The notes under the pieces are model-generated. The model made no database searches and was not told where the DNA came from. It worked only from the letters and a program-made list of their open reading frames with translations. From Quercus robur (Eukaryota; Streptophyta; Magnoliopsida; Fagales; Fagaceae), in contig NC_065536.1 of assembly GCF_932294415.1 (NCBI RefSeq), positions 11,769,974 to 11,833,973 of the forward strand: a DNA stretch of 64,000 nt, written 5' to 3'. Positions 1 through 11,823 of this stretch are shown here, piece by piece. A program made the translations under genes and the position numbers. The number at the start of each line of letters is the position of its first letter. Position 1 is the first letter of the stretch.

Positions 1-530
1 TTTCCTCTCCCAAAAAATTATTACTTCATTACCGAAAGTGATGAAATCACTTTCAATGGTTTAATGAAAACCATAATAACTTCATCTTTTGCTTTAATTA
101 TCAGATATATTTGATAACAACAGCTTGCTATTGATCACATGAAAAGAAGCTAGGCAAAGACAGAATATTGTCTCAACAAATCCACGTGAGCAGCCTCTAT
201 TTTCTTTTTTGAAAAAATTCATATGTGCCTTCCAACTCGGCCATGTGGCACTTTTTTATTTATGGACCATAGAGTGGAGAAGGAAGAGTGAGACAAAAGA
301 TTTAAACTCCAATTAGGGGTATTTTTTTCTGACTAAAATAAAAGACTAATAAAATTCTATCAACTTTTTAAAACTATCCCCATTTAAATAGAAATCATTC
401 TTTTATGTCAACACAATTCAAAGATATTTTAAAAATGTTAAATACAAAGACATACTTTTGTATGTGAATTGCATTTCACAAGTTAATGTAATTGCACAGG
501 AATTAGCTTTTGGGGGAACAGTTTTTTAGG
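1..530. repeat. duplicated non-coding segment, copy 1
   Basis: This stretch is repeated in direct orientation at 8961-9370. Shared landmarks are the block beginning TTTCCTCTCCCAAAAAATTA, the run CTTTCAATGGTTTAATGAAA, and the block with ATGTCAACACAATTCAAAGA. Copy 1 carries about 170 bp (roughly 240-410) that copy 2 lacks; copy 2 joins ACTCGGCC directly to AATCATTC. The similarity starts at the window edge, so the true left end lies outside. No coding potential was seen. Confidence 0.8.
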
Positions 531-2656
531 CTAGTGTTGCAACTTGCAAGCTACCAGTTTCAAGAATGTAATAGTTAAACAACAATACTACCGGCACAAT
601 TTTTTTAACAATAGGTGACATATTATGATTAGTAGTGCATCATCACTTTCACTAAGAACATTACTTTATTGTACTTCCATTACCTCAGGTGTTAAAAAAC
701 GTTGTGAAATCCATTTGTTTTAATAGAAAACTTTACGTGAAAATAATTTTTTACATTTTCTTGTATTTAGTAATATCAAAAAAAAAAAAAATTGGTTAAA
801 GGAAAACTATAAGCTAAATATAGAAAACAGCTCTATCTCACATGAAACTAAATAAGGAAAATCAAGAAATAATTTTCTAACTCATTTTAAAGTCGTTGAC
901 AAATATAGGAAATGAGAAGAAAAATGAGAGAATAAAAAATGTGGATTGTATAAATTTACTTCTATACCTCTACTATGAAGACAAAAATATTTAATATTAT
1001 ATAAGGGGGAAAAAACCGTATGTAATATAGGGTGGGAAAAAAAAAAAAAAAAATACAACAACAACAACATTGAATAGGGGGTAAGGACAGATGGGTAATT
1101 TTTCATCAAACAAACTCACCCCCTCCCTCCCATTTTCTCTCTAAATTGGATAGAACTATTTCACCCAAATGGTGGGTGAGAAAAGAAAACTCTTAGGCCC
1201 CATCATTTTCACTTTCCCTTTCCCTCTTCAACCAAACACACTTTTCTCTTCTCCCGAACTAAATGAAGCCCTTAATTTAGTATTTTTCACTTTTCAAAAT
1301 GACACTATTTTAATGGATTTGATGTTGTGGATTTTGGGGGTGGATGTGGATCTAAATTCTAAAATAAGCTGGTTCTAGAATCATGGCACTAACTCCACTT
1401 TGCCATTACTAATGCCTCTCTAATTTCCACACAATAGGCCACCAGTTCCTCTTCCTGTATCCTCCACGGCTCCACCTAAAGAAGCCTGCCCTCAGTTTCT
1501 TCAACCAAAAAAAGGCGACCATCCCATATCATCGATTCTCAAACTCCCAGTTACAAGGATAGTCGCACAGTCAGGGAAAATTAGAGCACCACCATCTAGT
1601 CTGCTCTCTACATTATTCCTTTACCTCATATGAGTTTACATAAGTACTTTGAAAACAAGCTCTGTTTCAAATGTCCAAGTTGATTACACAACTCACAAAG
1701 TTAGCAGCCATCACAAGTTCACAACCATGAACTCCTCCAACCCTTCAGGAGACTATGCCTGCTGTGTGTTTAATCACTTCCAAATCAATGTCAGATTGAG
1801 GTTCGAGCATTACATTCCATGGCTTGCCCATTTAGCAACAACAATGAAACCTCATACGTGAACCCAGGAAAAGGCTCAAGTGGGCATAGGCCGGGTGTGT
1901 ATTTGTGCCATCTGACATGTGCTACCAGTAACTTCAACCTTGTACGAAAATTTAGCCATAATGGAGGACATGAACTGATGAAAGTTAATAAAAAACACAC
2001 CAAAAAAAAAAAAAGGTTTAACATCTCACACGCTCCATTCCTACCTATTTGAATCCTAACTTGACATCAATCTCACCCACATTATAAATAATTATCCCAA
2101 TACCAGACCTCTATGCTTTGAACTTGTTCTCTTAACCAAGTCACAGATTATTGTAAGGGGAAAGTGATGTGAATGTTTAGGTTATACTTATACTGGGGTT
2201 TGTAAGTATCTGTTGGTAAGTAAATGTTATCGATGACCATTAAGAAATGCAGCCTTCACCAATTTTTAAATGATCTTTTGCAACAACTGCCTGATCAAGA
2301 TTATTAGTGTATTGAACAGAACCAAAAAAATCAGAAAATTTTTATGATAATTACAAAACTTCCATACTGAAAATTTAAAATCTTGAATTCTGCTCATAAA
2401 ACTACTCCGGTTTGCAGAGACCTTAGTTAACCAATCTAATCATCCACAATCCCAGCCTCAATGGATGAGGTTTTAACAACAATAAAAATTTAGTAGAAAT
2501 GTGTATTGATGCGAAACAGAACAAGGTTAACATAACCTGCATTCCTACAAGAAAGATGCAATATAAATTCCAACTACTTCATGAAACTTGTTGAAACTGA
2601 AAATTTAAAATTCTAGGAGTCCACCAAGGTTTGATACGTCGTATCTGAGAATTTGA
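531..2656. other. intergenic stretch without a supported gene
   Basis: AT-rich sequence with several A/T homopolymers (for example near 780 and 1040). Short open frames are present but none shows a family motif or a sensible exon chain. The part from about 2600 to 2656 is probably the 3' UTR of the bL32m gene, which is read leftward. Confidence 0.5.
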
Positions 2657-5643
2657 TTATCTGGATGACTCGTTTTGCTCACCGACAACTTCCCTCTTTC
2701 CGCTGCAACAGTAGAAGTGTGGCAGCTTGACCCGACCACATCTCCTGTGACAGAAAATAGTAAAGTCTTAGATATACAACAAAGCAAACATAATTGACTC
2801 TTTAATTTGTCAATCTAAGTATATATTAAATTTTTATGTGGCCATCACAAGTGTAAACCCCTCAAGCCCTGCCTATTTATTCTAAAATGCAGCAATGAAC
2901 CACCCTAATCAATTAATCAAATGCTTTGTCACCTCACTAACTGCTGATAAAGAACTTAATCTGGGTGAAAAAAATAATTTATCTGCTCAAGACTTCTCAT
3001 GTTTGAAGACAGTGAACCAAATGGTGCTAAAAAATGGAACAGAGAAACCAAGAATGTTTCTTAGTTACAGAAAAACAGAACTTTATCCACAGAATTTTGT
3101 CATATGAAGATTCATTTACATGTCTGAATTCTGAAAAGGCAAGCCAATTATACAAAGTTCATCATGAATTCAAAAGTAAATATGTTTTGTGTGTGTGTGT
3201 GTGTGAGAGAGAGAGAGTGAGTGTGAGTGGTATATATGAATCCATAAAAAACATGAAACATATGCTGATATCAGTATTGGCAAAATAAATTTATCAGAAG
3301 AAGAGTAATGAAAAAAATACTTACATGCACCGTATAATCACAGACGTAGGTTTTAAAGCCTTTGGCCCATTTCTTATATCTCTCTTATGGGGAGAAACCT
3401 GCATGGTAGACATTCTTTTAAAATCAATTTCATACAAAAAAAGGCACTGTTTACCCAACCACCCCCCACCCCCACAAAAAAAAAAAATTTACCCTAGGCT
3501 AGCACAAAGTCAAAAACCCAACCAACCTTTATGACTGAAGCAGATGAAGAATAAAATGACATGTCCAACAGGCAAGCTAGAATGAGATGATCATTAAAAG
3601 AGAAAAACATATCAAGAGAGAGATCATTGCTTCCAAGAAAACTGTGATAATCCCTAATATGTGTGTGTGTGTGTAGAGAGAAATGATAAAGCCACTCCAT
3701 AATTATAAACTACATATGTTCCTAATTATAATTGTACATACCATACCACTTTCTTACTAGTAAACATACAATCTTTTTGATACTTACCAGTACCTCATTG
3801 ATGTCAAGTAAGATATGTTCATGGATGTGCACAATATTTGAAACTAATAGAAAGAATCGTAGCTCATGCATACTTATTTTATCAAGACTAAAGGGCAGAA
3901 GATAACATTTGAATTACATTCTATTTGTACCCTCTGCCAATAACAGTAGATTGGTGAGAAGCGTGTTGCTCAAAATATTATCAGTCAGTCTGATGTCTAA
4001 GCCAAAAGTTATGTATTGGTTCTACCAATATATTGGACACCTTGCATCATTGTAGAAAATAAATCATTCACATAATGGGAAAGAAAAAGGAGAGGGGGGG
4101 GGAGTTACTGAGAGTCAATTACAATGCTCAACCACAAGACAGAAAATCAAAACTCCCTAACAATCAGATGTCACCCAAAAATATTGCCACAAGCTTTTAT
4201 TTAGCAAACATTAAACAGTCTAAAAACAGGAACTTAAGTCTTTAAAAACCAAGGCTTGCCTAAAAACTCGCCATGGGGGGAGTGATAGAAGAATATAAGA
4301 CAGAAGATAATGGCTATTTTAACGGCTATATTTCAACTCAAGTTAGTAGTACAAAATGGCATCTCTTTACTTAATATAAACAGTGACGTTTTGTTCTACT
4401 GAAGGATCCTTTTAAGTTGACACTGGACGACATCATTTTAAGCTGTTTGCCTTCTATTCAGAACCGCGCTCAGAAGCATCAGTCTTCAGTGTTAATGTCC
4501 AACAGATCTTATGGCTCCACAGATATTTTCTGTTATCAGATATTTCTCTCTATTGTTAATGCACATTAATCACGTGTCTATATAGTGTAACTAATCCCAA
4601 TCTTTACGGAATTATTGTTAGTTTGTTAGATTAGAGGCTAAGCTATTTTGGGCTCTATATATAAAGAGCTATTCACAATGTATTATTTTAGTTAGTGTTG
4701 CAGATATGCAAACACACAGTTTTTCTCTAAATTCTCTCTGCTCTCTCTATTCCACCATTGTTACTTTATTTTGTTTTCTTCAGGGAGGGGGGAACTTAAA
4801 AGTTTTCAAACACCAATACTTGCCCAAACAGTCACTAGATATGATTATCTATTGCGAGCCAACATTTTTGAACATACTGAAGTCATATAGCAGCACTACA
4901 TAATACAATTATTGCTGTTAGGACACAAAGAAGTGTGAACTGTAAAGTCATACAACAGCACTACATAACAAAATTGTGGCTCTTAAAACACTAAGAAGTG
5001 GATGGCACAGCCAACAGGAAAATGAACCTCCTGACCAAAGTTATGGAAAAGAAACTATACCCTTGTCCACAAAAGCTTCTCGCAACTATACCCAGTAATA
5101 ACAATTCATAGACTAATAATTCAGAACACAAAAAGTAATCCACCCTCCAAAGATTTTTTTTTTTTTTTTTTTTTTAAACCCTCAAGATATTTGCAATAAG
5201 CGATATTAGCACAATACTAGCAATACCCAGAACCCTTAAACTTCAATTCTAAAACCCAAAATCCCAAACACAACCATACTCAACAATAACATAAATTCAA
5301 TCCACGAAACCCAGATTGATATATTACTCATTGAAATGAAAAAGAAAAAGAAAATGAAGTGAGAAGTGAGAAGGCACCTTCCTCTCGGGGACAGCCATAA
5401 GCTCCATAGAAAAACTTGGGAACTCAAATCCAAATCCGAATCCTATGTTGTTGTTGCTATCTGGGTTTTGATTGGACTCGGGCAAAACGGACGGTGGAAA
5501 TGTCAGCTCACGGTGGATTGGTTGTGAGCATCCAACGTCGGAGGGAGGGCCATGAAGTGACTCAACCTCCGACCAAGCAACGTGGTGAAACCCATGTTCC
5601 CCCAGGTGGTGCTGGTGCTGGTGCTCCTCAGCATCGTCGCCAT
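2657..5643 (-). pseudogene. mitochondrial ribosomal protein bL32 (L32p), frameshifted first exon
   Basis: Three exons on the minus strand: 5643-5378, 3398-3325 and 2744-2657. Exons 2 and 3 join in phase to give a textbook L32p core (VSPHKRDIRNGPKALKPTS, then CGRVKLPHFYCCSGKRE) and stop at 2657-2659. Exon 1 ends MELMAVPERK at a GT donor. A plausible mitochondrial presequence (MATMLRSTSTSTTWG...GRRLSHF) starts at 5643 but lies in a different frame from MELMAVPERK: it meets a TGA at about 5503-5505 while the L32 frame is open through the same stretch without an upstream ATG. A 1-nt deletion or 2-nt insertion in exon 1 would explain this. Starting at the inner ATG would give only about 63 residues without a targeting signal. 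Other departures from what I recall of the family are E for K in AVPKRK and D for G in HKRGIRNG. Family identity is very secure; whether the locus is dead, uses the inner start or carries an assembly error is open. Confidence 0.85.
3188..3219. repeat. compound (TG)n(GA)n microsatellite in a bL32m intron
   Basis: Alternating TG dinucleotides run directly into GA dinucleotides. The tract lies in the intron between exons 2 and 3 of the bL32m gene. Confidence 0.85.
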
Positions 5644-5759
5644 TTGCTGTAGTGTAAGCCGAAGAATGAAGCTTTTGAAGAAGACTATCAGTATCAGATA
5701 GGCTGGACTTTGGTTCCGTTTTGGGCTTTTAGTTTTGGGACGAAAGCACAAAAATCATT

Positions 5760-6587
5760 GAGAACCCTGCCCTTTAAACCCTTCGAACTCCGGCTGAACT
5801 AATAGGACAAATTATTTTGAAATTTTAACCATTTATTTATATTCTTAACATACATATTAAATTTTATTTAAATCAAATATTAATTAGTATTTGATCTATA
5901 ATTGTTTTTATGCATAATTTATTATTACTATAAAACTTTGAAATTTATTATTATTATAAAAACTTGAAATTTAAATATATGATTAATGACATAGTTATAA
6001 ATTTTTTATCTTCTTAAGATTTTGTTAGCATGGAAGATATAATAAAAAAATAAAATCTAATAATGAATTTGTCAAAAATCACATCTAACCAAAAAAAAAA
6101 AAAAAAAAAGAAGAGTTTGAAGGGTTTTCAGAAAAACCTTGTACTTCTTTTATTTAAAATTTCCTTTAATCCAATTTACAGAATTTCCATTATGTGTGCA
6201 AAAATTGAAATTACTAAGGAGGTTGAGAACTTTTGACTTTTGAGTGAGTTAACTAATTTGATTCGAGGTAGTTGACAATAGGATAAAGAAAACAATGATT
6301 TATTTAATAATTTGATAGTTTAAGATGGAGGATTTGAATTATCGGATGTTTTTATTGGAAACACTAAAATGTGGCATTAGAGTTACAAAAGTCTTTCACC
6401 AGAATATATTGCTTCAATGAGACTGTAAATTTTCTTTATATTGAGATCATTGTCACCGTGTTCTAAATATTGATAGAGATGGATGAGTAAAAAGGATGCA
6501 TGTGGTAGCTCCCTTTTATCAAATTAAGTCTCCCCTTGGGGCAAAACTCACTTATTCACACGCGTACAAGAGAAAGAGAATGTGTAC
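5760..6587. other. AT-rich intergenic stretch
   Basis: No gene is supported. I looked here specifically for a second exon that would complete the orphan signal-peptide exon at 6588-6671 (which reads leftward) and found none. An A-run lies near 6091-6108. Confidence 0.5.
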
Positions 6588-6671
6588 CATTATTGTGATA
6601 TATTGGTTTGCAGTGCACATATCATGAAGAACAAGCATAAAGAGTAGGAGGCTAAGTTTAAGGAAAGCCAT
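6588..6671 (-). pseudogene. orphan first exon resembling that of the GPI-anchored protein gene
   Basis: Read on the minus strand, this gives a signal-peptide-like start, MAFLKLSLLLFMLVLHDMCT, and then ends ATAATG directly before GTACAC. The full gene at 9739-11379 has an 85-nt first exon starting MASLINLSLFLFVLFHA and ending GATG before GTACAC. This one is 84 nt, so the phase is off by one. The AGCCT core after the start and the donor context match. No partner second exon lies downstream (5760-6587). It is best read as a remnant of a duplicated gene. A chance hydrophobic frame is possible but the shared donor context argues against it. Confidence 0.5.
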
Positions 6672-7544
6672 GGTTTCAGAGTCAAGAGCTGTGTCTTGTG
6701 ATGACTGATGAGCAATATATATCAATGCAAAAGAGAATAAAGAAAACCAGAGCTTGTAGCTTTTTTTTGCGATTTTTTTCCTTAGAATCTCTGCTTTTTG
6801 TAAGCTGCCGTGCATGGCAAGGCACCCTTGGTGCCATCTCTATGTTTCTTGTACCATTAATAAGTGAAGTTTGACTTTTATGAGGACAGTTTTTGACTAG
6901 AACTTTAAATTACTGCCTTTACAAATATTTTTGGTAATGTAAGTTGTGTTTGGCATTTGAGAAAAAGTTAGTTTATTTTACCTTTTAGCTTATTTTTACT
7001 CCTAAAGTGGTTCTCATCACTGTTAAGTGGGTCTTATAGCTCCAAAATTCAGCTTTTAGCTTTTTTTCTACATACTTTCAATAAAACATTTTCAGTTTTA
7101 GTAAAATAAATGATTCCAAATAATCCCATAATGTTGCTTACAATTACATTGTCCATCTAAACGCAAAAAGTACCGCTTGGAAAATTCAAATGGTCGTTAC
7201 AGTTACTTTACGAGTCAGACTCATTTGGCAACACCATTCACCTTTAAAACCACAAAGCACTGCATTAACAAATAGCAAAAGCATTTGCAAAATGTTTGGG
7301 ATTTAATAACAAAACATAATAATGGAATAGAAATGAAAATTATTATTTTTCTTTAGTATATTTAAAATTTTTTAGAAAAAACTAAAAAGAAAATGAATAT
7401 ATAATTTTATATATGATTATATCTTTAATATTTTTCCTCGCAAATAGAGATAATCAATATTTCACTTCTATTTAATCGAGGCTTATAAACCATTATACAA
7501 AAGATAATGGAAAAGAGCAAAGGAGTACAAATTCTAATTCCTCC
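6672..7544. other. intergenic stretch with a possible MITE remnant
   Basis: No gene seen. The piece from about 6930 to 7140 begins near GTTGTGTTTGGCATTTGAG and ends near GATTCCAAATAATCCC. That resembles the TTTGGAT/ATCCAAA ends of the Harbinger-type MITEs found elsewhere in the window, but the ends are too worn to define. Confidence 0.35.
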
Positions 7545-8625
7545 ATTTTCAAACACTATTTCAGTTGTACATATTAGTTTGGGTATTAGACATTCAAACG
7601 TTTAAAGTTTGAATATCTTTAAGTTAAAAATTCAAATAGTATTCATTTTGTTACAAAATTGTGTCTTAGTGTCTATTTGAAAACAGTTTATTTAGTTGAA
7701 ACTGAAATCTTTTTACTGAAAGTACTGTAGATAAAACTAAAAGGTAGCTGAAATAGTATTGTGAGGCCCATAAATAGTACCAAAAAGTGCACTGAAGCCC
7801 ATAAATAGTAACAAAAATCAATTGAATGGTAAAACAAGCTAGTTTCTTAAACAATCCCAAACGCACACTTTAGAAACTCTATTTAAGTTCTTATATGAGT
7901 TTGGATATCAGACATTTACCTTTAAGGCAAAAATGCAATCTTACTCTTATTATCAAGAAATTGTGTTTTAAAAATAAAATTCCAATTCTACTTATTAGTT
8001 TGGATATCAAAAATTCAAAATTTTATGATTTGGATATTTCTAACGCAAAAAAACAATAGTATTCATTTTATACCGAAATAGTGTAATACTATTCAGGTCA
8101 CATATGATTTGAATATCAGACATCCACACTTAAGGTAAAAATATAATTCTATTCATGTTATATAGAAATCGTGTCTTAAAAACACAATTTTAGATCTACA
8201 TATCAATGTGGATATATCTAAAATAAAAATTCATATAATTCATGTTATACAAAAATCGTGTCTTAAAAATATTATTTCAATTCTACTTATCAGTTTGGAT
8301 ACATCCAAACCTAAGATTTAGATTTCTCTAAGGCAAAAATTCAATAGCATATTCATATTATATCAAAATCATGTCTTAAAAATATTACTATATTTTAATT
8401 CTACATATCAATTTGGATATCAGATATCCAAACCTTTAAAGTTTGGATATTTTTAAGGGAAAAATTCAACTAGTATTTATTTTATACATAAATCGAGTTT
8501 TAGAAACACCATTTCAGTTCGCATATGATATGAGTTTGTATATAAACATCCACTTTTAAGGAAAAAATACAATCTTATTAATGTTATGTGTCTTAAAAAC
8601 ACGATTTTAGTTCCACATTGACATA
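7545..8625. repeat. degenerate minisatellite, about eight units of 90-120 bp
   Basis: A recurring motif set (TTTGGATATCAGACATCCAA..., AAGGCAAAAATTCAATAGTA, and AAATCGTGTCTTAAAAACAC) repeats in the same order. The GTGTCTTA-like anchor recurs near 7661, 7970, 8083, 8170, 8262, 8372, 8490 and 8587. Units have diverged considerably. A 201-bp MITE (7669-7869) sits inside one unit. No coding capacity. Confidence 0.8.
7669..7869. mobile_element. Harbinger/Tourist-type MITE inside the minisatellite
   Basis: A 201-bp insertion flanked by TTA on both sides (7666-7668 and 7870-7872). The left end reads GTGTCTATTTGAAAAC and the right end CCCAAACGCACACT. Removing it together with one TTA restores a continuous minisatellite unit (GTGTCTTAGAAAC), which is strong evidence for a real insertion. 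The 3-bp TTA duplication is typical of PIF/Harbinger elements. Confidence 0.65.
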
Positions 8626-8644
8626 TATATATATATATATATAT

Positions 8645-8757
8645 ATCACTTTTTCTCATAGCTCAACTGATTTGCGATCCGGATATTCTTACAGAGACGT
8701 CCGGTTCAAATCCCTCTAATTTCAGCATCAAATTATCGTCAACAAAAAAAAAAAAAG
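8645..8757 (+). mobile_element. tRNA-derived SINE, short
   Basis: A tRNA-like promoter is visible: box A resembles TAGCTCAACTGATTTG and box B is GGTTCAAATCCC, followed by a short body and an A-run at about 8744-8757. An (AT)n tract lies directly upstream. The spacing fits a tRNA-headed SINE, but no acceptor-stem pairing was found, so it is not a tRNA gene. Confidence 0.5.
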
Positions 8758-8960
8758 GAAGGCTCGCAAAGAATGGTGACTCCCAACATTAATTGTGTTC
8801 CATTTCATTTCTCTTGAACTCAAATTCCTTCCATCCAAGCCATTGTTGGTAAACTAATCTGTGGCCCCCTTATAACTTGAAGCCGGGTCTAATTAAATTG
8901 CTTTTATAAAGAGCTTGCAACATGTTACCAAAGGCTTCAGCATGAGGTTTCAACTTTCAA

Positions 8961-9370
8961 GTTTTCCTCTCCCAAAAAATTAGTACTTCAATACCGAAAT
9001 CACTTTCAATGGTTTAATGAAAACCATAATAACTTCATCTTTTGCTTTAATTATCAGATATCTTTGGTAACAAACTACTTTCTATTCGTCACATGAAAAG
9101 AAGTTAAGGCAAAGACAGAATATTGTCTCAACAGATCCATGTAAGCTCCTTAGGCTGCTGGGGCCTAGCAGCAGCTAACCTTTATTTTCTTTAAAAAAAA
9201 AAAAAAAAAAGAGTCATATGTGCCTTCAAACTCGGCCAATCATTCTTTTATGTCAACACAATTCAAAGATAAATATTAAAAAAAAAGTTAAATACAAAGA
9301 CATACTTTTGTATGCGAATTGCATATCTCAAGTTCATGTAATTGCGCAGGACTTCATATTGAGTAGAGAC
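8961..9370. repeat. duplicated non-coding segment, copy 2
   Basis: Direct repeat of 1-530, about 8.96 kb away, lacking about 170 bp present in copy 1. Similarity fades after the shared GTAATTGC.CAGGA block. It lies downstream of the GPI-anchored protein gene. Confidence 0.8.
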
Positions 9371-9738
9371 TATTGATCGAAAGTATGACCCAAACCGAAA
9401 GAAAAAACAACTTGAGCCATTTTTGTTTTGCTTAGAGAACCTTAGCCATGGCTTAAAGTTAGGCCCCCAGTTTTATTTTATTTTGATTTCCAGATCCCAA
9501 AATAAACTTTAGTAGTTAACATTCAACAATGAACAACTATACGTGAGTGTGACTATCAACCCCAGACACCAGCATGATCAGTATCATATAATAATTGTTC
9601 CAAATATATCACATATCATAAGAAAAATAGTCAACTACAATTAGAAGATGTCAAAGAGAATGGAACAAGCCCAAATTCACAAAGCTTACACAACTAAATT
9701 CTACATAAGCACACACAATGTGAGAGAGACAGAACACC

Positions 9739-11379
9739 TTAGCTCACTACAATAAAGAACAACCCCAAGAACAAAGACATTAGGCAATGACCCAAACCAA
9801 CCTCTGAAACCAAAGAGATGGCACTAGAAAAACTTCCACCCGTGGTGTTTGTGCCCAAAACAGTCACCATCCAATCATCCTCAGCACCAAACCCAGCTCC
9901 GGTGTACTTTGAACTGTTTATGTACTTGGCATTTGCAGTTCGTGTATAGTTAGTAAGCACAAGAGTTGGAACCAATTTGGGCACACAAACTGGCAAGATG
10001 ATCCCATCTACTGTGGTGTTGACATCAATTTTGCACTTCTTGAAGTGCTTGGGAATGTCAGGAAGTTGAGTAGTGGAGCTTGGCTTAATGGTGGCACCAT
10101 TGGTGGGGCTGGTGCAAGGCTCATCCTCCAACTCATTAGCAATTTCATCGGCAAGGCAATCTGCTTTTTCGTTTTTAATGAGGGCTGGACGGTTTAATGA
10201 GTTCCGGTAACTGTTAATGCCCTGAAGAAGATTGTCTTCGTCCTCTGTGCACATAAAAAAATGATATAGGAATTAGGAAGAACTCAAAGTAAGAAGCCAT
10301 GGATTACAAGTAATGCCACATAAAAAAAAAGTCTAAAAGTACTATTTTTTGTGATTCTATTTTAAGAAATGGTTATTACACAAACTTGTTTTTAATTGTA
10401 ATCATGACTTCAATCATTAGTCTAGCCAAACTTCTATTATTAGAACGTCTTCAGTCTACACATCCAATTGCGAGTAATACACCACAGTAGATTCCCACTA
10501 CATTTTACAATTCTTCAACCGCAATTCTACAAAGGGAGAAAAAGGCCAAGTTCCATGTTCATGTAGAGCAAGGGAAAGCAAGCTAAGGCATGATGGTAAT
10601 AAAGCTTTATGCTAGGAAATAATTTCCTTAATAATTAAATTCATCATAATAAAATATTGAATCTAAAAAGGAGTTGGTAAATATTCACTAATTTAACAGT
10701 ATAGGTATAAATGTACATGTTCCTCAAAAAAAAGTATAAATGTACATCACTTTGCTTTGCTCCAAAAAATCGTGGCGAGTCTTGTGACTCTTGTCATCTC
10801 CAAAGAATCAATATTTTAGAATCATAGCATTTATAAATTCTTGAGAAGAATTTGAGTGTACAAACCTATAATAACTTTTTCTCTCAAGTTACAACAAAGT
10901 GGGAGGGAATGGGGATACCAACCCATGGGAAGAACCAAGCATATCATTGAGTAATACAAGCACTTACACTTACACTTGTAGTTTATCACATAATAGATAT
11001 GCATGCAACAAAGAAAAGGAAAGGAAAAGGCTTCAATCTAAATTACCATAAAAAGTAAAGTAAAAAAAAAAAAAAATTATCTTATGTTAATATTATTGTG
11101 TTAAAAGGAAATTGATAAATGCAGTTATGTACTGATAGTGTTACAAGTTTACATATCCAAGTACTACTGCATTAGCCCTAACATATAAAGTATTATTATA
11201 TGAAAAAAAAAAAAAAAACAAAACAAAAAAAAAAAAAAAAAAAACAAAATACTTCAATTCAAAGCACCACAAGTAAGGGAGAGAGTGAGTGTACCATCAC
11301 AGTAAACTGGGTGAGAAAGCAAAACAATGGCATGGAAAAGTACAAACAGGAACAGGCTAAGATTGATCAGAGAAGCCAT
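9739..11379 (-). CDS. GPI-anchored protein of the At5g19230/At3g06035 type
   Basis: Two exons: 11379-11295 (85 nt) and 10244-9739 (506 nt), joined GAT-G|AG-GAC across a GT-AG intron of about 1.05 kb. The product is about 196 residues. An N-terminal signal peptide (MASLINLSLFLFVLFHA...VYCDE) leads into the conserved EDNLLQGINSYRNSLN start of the mature chain. A cysteine-bearing central domain follows, then a hydrophobic C-terminus (LGHCLMSLFLGLFFIVVS) fitting a GPI attachment signal. The family is plant-specific and described as uncharacterised GPI-anchored proteins at the plasma membrane and apoplast. Length and exon structure fit the family as I recall it. All frames are open, so it looks functional. 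A Mutator-like element inserted about 450 bp upstream of the start codon. Confidence 0.88.
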
Positions 11380-11576
11380 GGATTCAATGTGAAAGAGAGT
11401 GTGAACTTTGCAAAAGAAAGATAAGAATGCACTCGACAAGAAAGAGAGAAATAAAGAAAGAGAGAGAATTGATGGATTAGTAGTTTTGGGTTAATAGCAG
11501 TAGCAGTTTCCAAAGCGGTTGCCAGGTGCCGCTTTGTGAGTTCGGTTAGAAAATAGAAAACTGTTGCCGAATGGAC

Positions 11577-11594
11577 ATTTATAAATTGCACGTG
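11577..11594 (-). promoter_or_regulatory. possible TATA region and CACGTG motif upstream of the GPI gene
   Basis: On the minus strand a CACGTG palindrome (11589-11594) directly precedes an ATTTATAAAT stretch (11577-11586), about 200 bp upstream of the start codon. This would place transcription start roughly 170 bp before the ATG. Position and motifs only; no expression data. Confidence 0.35.
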
Positions 11595-11823
11595 GAAGAC
11601 ATGCAAAGTGGCAATAGAGCTCTGGTTTTTGTGTCGTGTGGGCTAACATTTCGGCTAAATATTGTCCCATAAAAAGACCGTTGTGTAAGACAGTTTCTTA
11701 ATTAAATTCTAACACGTGTAATTGTGTTGAATTAATTTAACTAATTTTCTGCCTTAATCCTATCTGTTCCTCGTGTTAGTAGGTGTTTTGACAGATTGAG
11801 ATCTAGTGCAATAATTAAAGCAA

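Noticed and set aside
5416-5652. Plus-strand open frame rich in Gly/Ala (GGAGAGAPQ)
   Set aside because: It is antisense to the first exon of the bL32m gene, which has strong family support on the minus strand.
8645-8757. Candidate tRNA gene (box A and box B present)
   Set aside because: No acceptor or anticodon stem pairing could be drawn and it ends in an A-run, so it is called a SINE. No tRNA, rRNA or CRISPR array was found in the window.
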